From Cyanobacteria bacterium FACHB-471 (GTDB taxonomy: Bacteria > Cyanobacteriota > Cyanobacteriia > Elainellales > Elainellaceae), in contig JACJOC010000115.1 in assembly GCA_014695345.1 (NCBI GenBank), positions 1-64,000 of the forward strand: a stretch of 64,000 nucleotides of DNA, read 5' to 3'. Below are positions 56,537 through 64,000 of this stretch, one piece after another. The number at the start of each line of letters is the position of its first letter. Positions within the stretch are counted from its first letter, which is position 1. Under the pieces are notes generated by a model. It saw only the letters and a list, made by a program, of their open reading frames with translations, did no database searches and was not told where the DNA came from. Made by a program: the position numbers and the translations under genes.

Positions 56537-56688
56537 GTGTATTGTGGGACTGAATAAAAACTGGATTGTAATTCTGGTCAGGTTGGACAATACCACTAAC
56601 CATAATGCCTGAGTTGGGTGGATGCGGTCGAAAATGGCGCGATCGCCTCCACGTTAAGATGGAGATCCTCCTCATTCCAGGGCTGTTT

Positions 56689-57789
56689 ATGTCTGCTGTC
56701 GATTCTATTGACCCCGTTCAATCTACTGAGGGCGATCGCCTCAATCCTGCTCAAGCGGTGAGTCCTATCCCTCCTCTGTTGGGGGCTTCTTTAGCGGAGC
56801 TAACTGATTGGGTACAACAGCAGCAGCAACCCGCCTATCGAGGAAAGCAGTTGCACCAGTGGCTATATCAACAGGGGGGGCGATCGCTGGCAGATATTTC
56901 GGTGTTTCCAAAGCAGTGGCGGGCAAATTTGGCGGACGTTCCTGTGGGGCGATCGACGCTGCATTATCGGTCAGAAGCGCCAGACGGCACGGTCAAGTTT
57001 CTGCTGCGTTTAGCTGATGGACAAATTATTGAGACTGTGGGGATTCCTACCGACAAGCGACTGACGGTGTGTGTCTCCTCGCAGGTGGGTTGTCCAATGG
57101 CTTGCGATTTTTGTGCGACGGGTAAAGGCGGCTTTACGCGCAACTTGGGGCGGCACGAAATTGTTGATCAGGTGTTGACTGTGCAAGAAGATTTTCAGCG
57201 GCGGGTTAGCAATATTGTGTTTATGGGCATGGGAGAGCCGCTGTTAAATACAGACAGCGTGCTGGCGAGCGTGCGATCGCTCAATGAAGATGTGGGAATT
57301 GGGCAGCGATCGATCACCATTTCTACGGTTGGCATTCCCGGACACATTCGCCGTTTGGCACAGCATCAGCTTCAGGTGACGCTAGCAGTAAGTTTGCACG
57401 CCTCTAATCAGGCTTTACGAGAACAGCTGATTCCCAGCGCTCATCATTATCCCTTGACAGCGCTTTTGGAAGAATGCCGCGAATATGTACAGATTACGGG
57501 TCGTCGCGTCTCCTTTGAATACATTCTGCTGGGTGGATTGAACGATCGCCCCGAACATGCCAATCAATTGACTGAACATCTGCGGGGTTTCCAGAGCCAT
57601 GTCAACCTGATTCCCTACAACCCGATTCAAGAAGTCGATTATCAGCGTCCTGATTCAAAGCGTATTCAAACTTTTGTGGAAGCGCTAAAAGCCAAACATA
57701 TTGCGGTCAGTGTCCGACAGTCTAGAGGCTTGGCGGCTGATGCGGCTTGTGGTCAGCTACGAGCTTCTAAGGTGGGGGCGATCGCCTAA
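56689..57789 (+). CDS. rlmN: 23S rRNA (A2503)-C2 and tRNA A37 methyltransferase
   Basis: Radical SAM enzyme that methylates A2503 of 23S rRNA and A37 of some tRNAs. The cluster motif is CPMACDFC (CxxxCxxC). Conserved parts are [61 protein letters not shown] and the C-terminal [16 protein letters not shown] with the methyl-carrying Cys. ATG 56689 gives 366 residues; another in-frame ATG at 56659 is possible. It is transcribed alone, with a hairpin after the stop. Confidence 0.95.
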   Translation: MSAVDSIDPVQSTEGDRLNPAQAVSPIPPLLGASLAELTDWVQQQQQPAYRGKQLHQWLYQQGGRSLADISVFPKQWRANLADVPVGRSTLHYRSEAPDGTVKFLLRLADGQIIETVGIPTDKRLTVCVSSQVGCPMACDFCATGKGGFTRNLGRHEIVDQVLTVQEDFQRRVSNIVFMGMGEPLLNTDSVLASVRSLNEDVGIGQRSITISTVGIPGHIRRLAQHQLQVTLAVSLHASNQALREQLIPSAHHYPLTALLEECREYVQITGRRVSFEYILLGGLNDRPEHANQLTEHLRGFQSHVNLIPYNPIQEVDYQRPDSKRIQTFVEALKAKHIAVSVRQSRGLAADAACGQLRASKVGAIA

Positions 57790-57850
57790 CAACCGGGATA
57801 CCGTACCAATTTGATTTTTGTCTAGGACAGATGCTTCGGCATAAAAAACA

Positions 57851-57881
57851 TGAGGGCTAGAAGTTGAACTTCTAGCCCTCA
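57851..57881. terminator. 31-nt perfect palindrome after rlmN
   Basis: TGAGGGCTAGAAGTT (57851-57865) is exactly inverted at AACTTCTAGCCCTCA (57867-57881) around one G. It lies 62 bp after the rlmN stop, preceded by ATAAAAAACA on the plus strand. It separates rlmN from the zinc-ribbon gene on the other strand. Confidence 0.8.
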
Positions 57882-57910
57882 CAGTGGACGCTTAAAATCT
57901 TCAAAGCCAA

Positions 57911-58102
57911 TCAGGCTGGAATGCCCGGAGCATAAGCCTCAATCACATTACCCGTTTCCGAACACATGACCATCAGGTAATCGCAAGCAGGACACTGTGT
58001 CCGAGTGAGCTGGTTAGCGGTGAGGTGATGTCGCTCGGCTGGGCTACCACAATTCGGGCAGCGAACGGCTTGAATTGTAGGTATTTTCTGTATCGTTTGC
58101 AT
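57911..58102 (-). CDS. Small zinc-ribbon protein
   Basis: Protein of 63 residues with two CxxC pairs, RCPNCGSPAE and QCPACDYLMV, that can hold one zinc. The C-terminus is VMCSETGNVIEAYAPGI. Homologues are common in cyanobacteria and sometimes mislabelled as PriA helicase; no helicase part exists here. The role is unknown; nucleic-acid or protein binding is plausible. The ATG at 58102 is preceded by AGAGGGTTTTAAG. Confidence 0.8.
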   Translation of the reverse strand: MQTIQKIPTIQAVRCPNCGSPAERHHLTANQLTRTQCPACDYLMVMCSETGNVIEAYAPGIPA

Positions 58103-58850
58103 CTTAAAACCCTCTCGACTCAGCTAATTTTCGAAAAAAAGTAAATCTTGAACAAACCTAGAGCTTTAGAGTAAAAAGTAAGGTTTCTCTTACTCCTTCG
58201 ATCGAAAAATGTATCTAGATTAACTAACTTAAAGATAGTTAATAAGCAGAAAAAATTTCCAACATTTAATTTTATTATGTCAGCATTTAATAAAAGTTGC
58301 AACGTAAATCTAACCTGGGATCATAAGCCTAAAGCGTGATCCCCGCTACATCCAGGAATTGAAACTCGGTTATGGTTGGCTTTTTCCAGCCACTAAACTG
58401 AGAGCAAAGCAGAAAAACAATGGAGCCAGAATGACTATTTCCTGGGTATGAGACTGCAATATTTTTCATAGCTTTACAGTTTCTTCAAAGATCTTTAACC
58501 AAGTCTCCAAATTTCCACTGTTTGGAGAGAAATTTGTGAGGCTTCTATCTAATTTCGGTATACTCCTTATCTTTATTTCTTAAGATTTGATTAATTATTT
58601 CTTCGGTTAGATGGCAGCAAAAAGAGTAGGCAAAATTCAGCTACATTCATTCTTGGAAGGTAGCTTTGAGTACTTAAAACAATGTCCTAGAAAGATATTT
58701 CCCCTCAGAAGAGAAGTTTTGAAAGGAGCAAATGCTCTTGTAGGGCATGACCTTGGGGCAAAAAGTTGAAAGTGCCACGAGTTCTGTATGGGTGCACTAC
58801 TGAGCTTTTCCCAGATGTTCTCCACTGCGTCTATAGCAATTCTCAATTGC
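58103..58850. other. AT-rich, gene-free region
   Basis: About 750 bp without a supported gene. It is AT-rich from 58130 to 58640. A minus-strand open frame (58637-58966) overlaps the caspase gene's end and has no recognisable family. GGAATTGAAAC at about 58355 resembles the end of a CRISPR repeat, but only once. Part of it could be an old insertion element remnant; I see no ends. Confidence 0.5.
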
Positions 58851-58893
58851 ACGTCATACAGCAGTGGCACGGTGCGCCACTGCTGTATGACGT
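58851..58893 (-). terminator. 18-bp-arm stem-loop after the caspase-like gene
   Basis: ACGTCATACAGCAGTGGC (58851-58868) pairs exactly with GCCACTGCTGTATGACGT (58876-58893) around ACGGTGC. It lies 22 bp downstream of the caspase-like stop codon (minus strand). It is a terminator or mRNA-end stabiliser. Confidence 0.75.
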
Positions 58894-58914
58894 ACTTTGT
58901 ATTCCACTCAAGAC

Positions 58915-61284
58915 TTAGGCTTTTGCTACCTGATAGACAAAGTTTAGGGTTGCCCAGTTGTTGCAATTCAAGGTGTAGGTGTCAGGCGGTACGTCTGTCC
59001 TACTGTTAGCGACCAAGCTAGCTTGATTCAAGTCTCGTAAGGTTGCTTGGGCAACTTCTAGCGGATTTGCCAGGGTGCTGACCCGTCTGGCATCTCCCTT
59101 AGAGCGCATAGAAATTTCCAAGGCAGAGTAGGTGTGGGTGAGTGGGGTATGGCTGAAGATCACGTAATTTTCGACTACGCCAGGTGGTCCTTGTAGTGTC
59201 CAGTCAGACGGCGTGGATTGGGGAATGAGCAAGATTTCTCCCGGTGAGAGCAGACTATCGGCGGGAGCAGCCTCGAAATCAAGACTATTTTCAGATGTGG
59301 GTGTAGGAAAGAGGGCGATCGCATTCCCACTGCTATCTAAACCTAAAAGAATGAAATAGACAGGGCGATCGCTATAGTTACACAGCCGATACTGAAGGCG
59401 GCTATTAATCGGTAAGGTAGGCAATTTGCCATCGCCTACAAACAGTCCGGCTAATCGACTGGCAGGGGCAGCCCAGGGAGCGCGAGGCGTTTCCTGCTGC
59501 ATCACAATCCGTTCTTGAGGGGCAGTCATTTCCAGCGTTGCCCGCACACCCAGACGAGATGATTCTGCGTTACTGGTCAGGCGAAGTAGCTTTGCCGCCA
59601 AAAGAGTGTGAAGTTGGGGGGTAATGCGGTTTACCGCAGTTTTGACGGCTTCTTCTTCCTTGGACAGCGTGTTTAGGAGAGCAGACCGCCCCAGGTGAAA
59701 TAAACCATAACTGCTTTTAGGAGCAGGTAAATCACCATTCACTGGCTGTCTTGGCTCCAAGTCTCCTGCTTCAAGCGAGGATGCGGTCAACGATGCAGCC
59801 AGGGTTGGAGCACCTAATTGAGTTTTGCCAAAAACATAATCTGCAGATTGCTCACCAGCGGCGATCGCCGTCACCCTGGGGATTGTCGCAAAAGCGCTTG
59901 TCGCATCTACCCGCTCAATTCGCTCCAGGCTAGAATCTAGCGCCACAGTCAAATTGATATTGCGTGGCAAAACTCGCACCGATTCCTGGACTAGCTGCCC
60001 CACTTGCAGCGGCATGGTGCTAGAAGCAGCAGAAATTCTTGCTCTAACTGATATACCTTCACGGCTGCGAATCTGAAGTAGTTGCTTGTCTGCCGATGAG
60101 GTCGTTTCAACGTCCGCAACAACAGACTCAAGCAGCTGAATCTTTTCACCGGGCTGAGCATTCGACGGAACTAGTGACAAGAGTGAATTTTGTCCGTAAT
60201 TTTCTAGTACCGCTGCGGGAAGTCCAGCCAGCCACAGCCGGACTGTTTTACCGTCTTCCTCGATTGCCGTAACCACACCATCAGCAGTCGTTGTAGCATC
60301 AGACTTAAGGTAGTAAGGCGATAGGGATGGATTCTGGCTCTTTTGCCCCAAGACATACGGCTGTTGTTCTTTGCCGACCAGTTGCTCGACAGATCCAGCG
60401 GTGAGTCCCAGAGTGAGCTGGAGTGTACTGGCAGGTGTTGCGCCCCAGAGGTGCTGCGTCAGCGCATAGGTAAACAATCCGGCGCTAAATCCATTCCATT
60501 GTCCTTCTGCTGCAACTTGATTTGGTCCCGTTGCCATTAAGACAATGCCGGGCAACTGACCCGTTCGCCATTGGGACTGACTTTGTTCTTGGGAAATTCT
60601 CACCCGACCGCGCAACTGTGCCTGAAATTCCAGTTCCGCTGGGGCAAGCCAACCGTTAGGCGTAGTGGGACGAGAGCGAACCCGCAGGTTGCCCTGGATA
60701 GCTCGATTGGGGTCAGCATAGCTAGTGTCTAGCACCGCAGTGACTTGCTCAGTGGAGAGCGATCGCAGTAGTAACCCTAGTGTCTCCTCCGGCAAATCAT
60801 TAATATATGGACTTTCCTCAGTAGGCAAAACGCCATCAACTGGCACCAAGCTATTTTGAACCAGTTCACCATTCTCTCCCAGCTTGATCTGACTGCCAAA
60901 CCCGCTGAAGTGAAAAAGCACCACATCACCAGGTCGAGCTTGCTCTGTCAAATGCGTGAGAAAAGCAGCTTCGATCGCTTCACGGGTTACCTGCTGGTCG
61001 GTCAGCGTCAGAATGTCACTGGGCTGAAAGCCAAAGCGGTGAATCAGCAGTTCTCGCTGAAGCTGAACATCCGTGATGCAACCATTTAGGGCATAGGTGG
61101 AGCGATCGGAAACTTGCTCAGGATATTGGTTAATGCCGACTAGCAGTGCCAACTTGCGATTCGTTGGCTGAGCGAGTGCCTGTTGGTATCGGTCTATCAC
61201 TAGAGACAATGCCGCCTCACTGCTCCCCAGGGCAAACAGTGTTAAACCAGCTTGCTGTAAGAAAGCTCGACGCTTTAGTCCCAC
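58915..61284 (-). CDS. Caspase-fold (orthocaspase-like) protein with altered catalytic dyad, DUF4384
   Basis: Exported or membrane-associated protein of 789 residues. The N-terminus has RRAFLQQAGLTLFALGSSEA, resembling a Tat signal. The p20-like domain (about 42-260) has KLALLVGINQYP, NGCITDVQLQRELLIHRFGF and VVLFHFSGFG. The catalytic His of the usual SGHG is Phe129 and the catalytic Cys of DTC/DCC is Ser188 (VLDTSYAD). Peptidase activity is therefore not expected. Residues about 590-760 match DUF4384: LQYRLCNYSDRPVYFILLGL, LLSPGEILLIPQS. Similar substituted caspase homologues are known in cyanobacteria and may act as decoys or scaffolds. It follows sat by 48 bp on the same strand. Confidence 0.85.
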   Translation of the reverse strand: MGLKRRAFLQQAGLTLFALGSSEAALSLVIDRYQQALAQPTNRKLALLVGINQYPEQVSDRSTYALNGCITDVQLQRELLIHRFGFQPSDILTLTDQQVTREAIEAAFLTHLTEQARPGDVVLFHFSGFGSQIKLGENGELVQNSLVPVDGVLPTEESPYINDLPEETLGLLLRSLSTEQVTAVLDTSYADPNRAIQGNLRVRSRPTTPNGWLAPAELEFQAQLRGRVRISQEQSQSQWRTGQLPGIVLMATGPNQVAAEGQWNGFSAGLFTYALTQHLWGATPASTLQLTLGLTAGSVEQLVGKEQQPYVLGQKSQNPSLSPYYLKSDATTTADGVVTAIEEDGKTVRLWLAGLPAAVLENYGQNSLLSLVPSNAQPGEKIQLLESVVADVETTSSADKQLLQIRSREGISVRARISAASSTMPLQVGQLVQESVRVLPRNINLTVALDSSLERIERVDATSAFATIPRVTAIAAGEQSADYVFGKTQLGAPTLAASLTASSLEAGDLEPRQPVNGDLPAPKSSYGLFHLGRSALLNTLSKEEEAVKTAVNRITPQLHTLLAAKLLRLTSNAESSRLGVRATLEMTAPQERIVMQQETPRAPWAAPASRLAGLFVGDGKLPTLPINSRLQYRLCNYSDRPVYFILLGLDSSGNAIALFPTPTSENSLDFEAAPADSLLSPGEILLIPQSTPSDWTLQGPPGVVENYVIFSHTPLTHTYSALEISMRSKGDARRVSTLANPLEVAQATLRDLNQASLVANSRTDVPPDTYTLNCNNWATLNFVYQVAKA

Positions 61285-61332
61285 TGAATCCTCTACGCTG
61301 CTAAACTTCTGCGTTGCTAACCCGACGAATGA

Positions 61333-62511
61333 CTAAACTTCTGCCGCAACCTTCATTGCCCGTGCCAGCTCTGCTGCAACTTCAGGGCGAGAAAACTCAG
61401 GGGGTGGTAACTCACCTTGACGCAGCAGTTGACGAACCTTTGTTCCAGACAAATGAATTCGTTCTTCGGGCGTACTGGGGCTAGTTTTTGTCGTCGCCAT
61501 TGACTGGGTACGAGTGCAGTAAAAGGCGTGTTCAAACTTCATCGGACTGATCCCCAACGCGGTGGGATCAAATTCGTCGAAGATGTATTGAGCATCGTAA
61601 GTGCCGTAATAATCACCTACTCCAGCATGATCCCGACCGACGATAAAGTGAGTGCAGCCATAGTTTTTCCGCACTAAAGCGTGAAAAATCGCTTCCCTGG
61701 GGCCAGCGTACCGCATTGCGGCTGGGTTAATTGCCAGAATTACGCGATCCTGGGGGAAATAGTATTTCAGCATAATTTCGTAGCAACGCATCCGCACGTC
61801 AGCCGGAATATCGTCACTCTTGGTAGCCCCAACCAATGGGTGGAGAAACAGTCCATCCACAGTTTCTAAAGCGCATTTTTGAATGTACTCATGGGCACGG
61901 TGAATTGGGTTGCGCGTTTGGAATCCGACAATGGTTTTCCAGCCTTTTTCACGAAATAGCGATCGCGAGTCAACCGGATCGACCTGATAGGTAGGAAAGA
62001 AAGGATGGGGATCACGCTGCAACAGCCAAACTGCACCTGCCAAATTGATTGGTCCTTGCTCATAGACCACTTTCACACCCGGATGCGCTTCGTCGTCTGT
62101 TTTATAAACGTTGACGGCTTCCTTGACCTTGTCGTAACGATATTTTTGCTCTAGCTCCAGGATGCCGACAAACTCACCATTGGGATCATCCAGGCGAATT
62201 TTGCTGCCTTCTTTGAGGGGTTCTGCGATCGCCTCCGTCACCGAGAGCGTAACCGGAATTGACCAGGGCAAACCATTAGCCAGGTACATTGTCGTGACGA
62301 CGGCTTCATAGTCTGACGAATTCATAAATCCGGTCAAAGGGCTGAACCCACCGATCGCAATCATCACCAGATCAGACGTGGTGCGTTCGTCTAGCTGCAC
62401 TCTAGGTAAAGCATCTGCCTCTGCTAAAAATTGCTGGCGTTGCTCTGGAGTCGCCACCCGATTAATCAGATGCCCGCCGTGCGGGGCGATGTTGTCTACG
62501 TGCTGAGTCAT
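61333..62511 (-). CDS. sat: Sulfate adenylyltransferase (ATP sulfurylase)
   Basis: Activates sulfate with ATP to APS, the first step of sulfate assimilation. The 392-residue monofunctional enzyme has the [12 protein letters not shown] motif (QxRN and HxxH), [40 protein letters not shown] and [12 protein letters not shown]. The C-terminus [20 protein letters not shown] is typical. No APS-kinase domain is fused. It is co-directional with mnmA upstream (81 bp) and the caspase-like gene downstream (48 bp), forming a possible operon. Confidence 0.96.
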   Translation of the reverse strand: MTQHVDNIAPHGGHLINRVATPEQRQQFLAEADALPRVQLDERTTSDLVMIAIGGFSPLTGFMNSSDYEAVVTTMYLANGLPWSIPVTLSVTEAIAEPLKEGSKIRLDDPNGEFVGILELEQKYRYDKVKEAVNVYKTDDEAHPGVKVVYEQGPINLAGAVWLLQRDPHPFFPTYQVDPVDSRSLFREKGWKTIVGFQTRNPIHRAHEYIQKCALETVDGLFLHPLVGATKSDDIPADVRMRCYEIMLKYYFPQDRVILAINPAAMRYAGPREAIFHALVRKNYGCTHFIVGRDHAGVGDYYGTYDAQYIFDEFDPTALGISPMKFEHAFYCTRTQSMATTKTSPSTPEERIHLSGTKVRQLLRQGELPPPEFSRPEVAAELARAMKVAAEV

Positions 62512-62592
62512 TGAAGTCGAGGTAAAGAGGTTAGCAGCATGTGATCAGGCTGAGCAAGCAGCACTGATCCCGGTTCAGTTCAAAACCAACCC

Positions 62593-63672
62593 CTATCGTA
62601 CTGTGCTGTGGGGTTCGATTAACCCACCGCCAAGCAACAGATCGCCGCGATACCAGACGGCTGCCTGCCCGGGGGTAATGCTGAACTGAGGTTCGTCAAA
62701 AATCACCTTGACGCGAGTAGCGCCGTTCTCCGACGATTCCAGCGGAATGATGGTGGCAGGAACGGCTGCTGATCGGTAGCGTACCTGAACTTCAGCCTGG
62801 ATCGGTGTGTCTGGCGCTGCAATGGAGACCCAATTCACTTGTTGAACGGTGCATTCAGTTTGGTGAGTGCTGTCGCGATCGCCCACAATCACCTGATTGC
62901 GTCCTGCATCAATACCGATGACATAAAGAGGTTGTGCTGCTGCGATCCCCAGTCCCTTGCGCTGCCCGATCGTGTAGTGATGAATACCGTCGTGCTGCCC
63001 CAGCACCCGTCCTGACTGGTCAACGATGTCTCCCTTTTGGGGTGCCAGGTACTTATCGAGAAAAGTTTGCATTGAGCCGTGAGCCTCGATCAGGCAAAGA
63101 TCCTGGCTTTCGGGCTTGTCTGCTGTATGTAGTCCAAACTCAGCGGCTAGTCTGCGGGTTTCTACCTTCGTCTGCTCTCCTAGAGGAAACTGGGAATGAG
63201 CCAGTAGATCCTGCGTCAAATCGTAGAGGAAGTAGGACTGATCTTTACTGCGATCGACAGCGCGGCGAAGCTGGTGGCGATCGCTCAGGGAATCATAGCT
63301 AATCCGAGCATAATGTCCCGTCGCGATCCGGTCGATCCCCAATTCGTCCTGGGCATAGCGCAACATTGGACCGAACTTCACTGCCTTGTTGCACTGAGAG
63401 CAGGGCAACGGCGTAATCCCAGCACCGTAACCGCTGACCAGATAATCTACGATATTGGACTGGAAAACATCCCGACTGTCCACGATGTGGTGCGGAATTT
63501 CTAACTGCTCACAAAGCTGAGCCGCATCTACCATGCCTTCAGAGCAGCACTGTCCTTTCCCTTTCATGAGCCAAAGGGTCAGCCCAATGACTTCATAGCC
63601 TTGACGATGAAGTGTTGCGGCCGCAACTGAACTGTCAACTCCACCCGATAGCCCAACTACAACTTTGTCCAT
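62593..63672 (-). CDS. mnmA: tRNA-specific 2-thiouridylase
   Basis: Puts sulfur on C2 of wobble U34 in Lys, Glu and Gln tRNAs. I choose the ATG at 63672 ([20 protein letters not shown]) because the PP-loop SGGVDSS should be close to the N-terminus; the longer form adds 24 unlike residues. The catalytic cysteines are in [15 protein letters not shown] and PESQDLCLI. Other motifs are [18 protein letters not shown] and [18 protein letters not shown]. Length 359 is normal. It is the first gene of a possible mnmA-sat-caspase group. Confidence 0.95.
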   Translation of the reverse strand: MDKVVVGLSGGVDSSVAAATLHRQGYEVIGLTLWLMKGKGQCCSEGMVDAAQLCEQLEIPHHIVDSRDVFQSNIVDYLVSGYGAGITPLPCSQCNKAVKFGPMLRYAQDELGIDRIATGHYARISYDSLSDRHQLRRAVDRSKDQSYFLYDLTQDLLAHSQFPLGEQTKVETRRLAAEFGLHTADKPESQDLCLIEAHGSMQTFLDKYLAPQKGDIVDQSGRVLGQHDGIHHYTIGQRKGLGIAAAQPLYVIGIDAGRNQVIVGDRDSTHQTECTVQQVNWVSIAAPDTPIQAEVQVRYRSAAVPATIIPLESSENGATRVKVIFDEPQFSITPGQAAVWYRGDLLLGGGLIEPHSTVR

Positions 63673-64000
63673 GAACTGATGAGGCGACTTTAACTTTAAA
63701 AATCCTATTTTCTGGGTTTTTGCTGGGTTAGGTCTGTTTAACACTGAGCATACTTTCCCTTACTTAGGCTAACATTTAGCGACAAAACCGTTTGGCAATG
63801 GGTTAAATGAACTCCTTGGGGCAAGGAAATGATCGTGACAAAGCTTTCCTGTAGCAAGTCTGGAAGTCCTCAAATATTTCTCAAATCCTATAAAAATCTT
63901 TAGATTTCTTCATTTTTAGAAGAATTATTTATCCTCTAAGTATCTCATTTGCAAGAATATAGGGATTGTCTACTGACATCCCTTGGTCTAGCCAGCACCA
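63673..64000. other. Upstream region of mnmA and window end
   Basis: No gene is supported in these 328 bp on either strand. It is AT-rich from 63870 on, consistent with promoter DNA for mnmA or a gene beyond the window edge. Confidence 0.5.

Noticed and set aside
58340-58370. CRISPR-like repeat end GGAATTGAAAC
   Set aside because: It occurs once, without spaced copies or cas genes in the window.
58637-58966. Minus-strand open frame of 109 codons
   Set aside because: It overlaps the end of the caspase-like gene and its stem-loop, and its translation resembles nothing known.

Overview
The window comes from a cyanobacterium, probably a filamentous or Leptolyngbya-like one; the lineage is an inference. 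It carries psaA-psaB, petL and a photosystem I accumulation factor. The octamer GCGATCGC (HIP1) is scattered through genes and spacers. Many palindromic short repeats of a cyanobacterial type sit between genes. No rRNA, tRNA, complete insertion sequence or CRISPR array was found.

Layout. 1-8.4 kb: a palindrome, a MASE1 adenylate cyclase, a secreted trypsin-like protease with a PEP-CTERM-like tail, mutS2 and lysC. 8.5-10.6 kb: a holin-like membrane protein and an ExbB/ExbD proton-channel pair. 10.8-22 kb: an accessory, conflict-like stretch with a three-TIR WD40 protein, a DUF433/DUF5615 toxin-antitoxin pair whose toxin is frameshifted, a possible PD-(D/E)XK protein, an ABC-F ATPase and a second TIR-WD40 protein. 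22.1-29.3 kb: a repetitive proline-rich lipoprotein, then psaA-psaB and a strong terminator. 29.3-36 kb: small unknowns, an animal-type alpha-amylase, a decayed glutamine-amidotransferase remnant, a SagB-type oxidoreductase, a TPR protein and a Uma2 protein. 36-47.9 kb: housekeeping genes (miaA, gyrB, aroB, hisC, era, egtD) with a VIT/vWA protein and petL (31 codons). 48-54.3 kb: a conserved unknown, a prolyl oligopeptidase, an ArsR regulator divergent from thioredoxin and an Old Yellow Enzyme, and a SigF-like sigma factor. 54.5-64 kb: a PHP phosphoesterase, lgt, rlmN, a zinc ribbon, and a co-oriented mnmA-sat-pseudocaspase group.

Most noteworthy. (1) Three arrays of degenerate 21-bp direct repeats lie just downstream of three unrelated genes and share the same period and a similar core. 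(2) Two TIR-WD40 receptors with the same linker, membrane segment and C-terminal tail bracket a toxin-antitoxin/nuclease-like region; the middle TIR of the larger one has lost the catalytic glutamate. (3) The caspase-fold protein has Phe and Ser in place of the His/Cys dyad. (4) petL and the amidotransferase remnant are easily missed by ordinary gene finding. Functions are assigned from motifs read by eye; no database search was possible.
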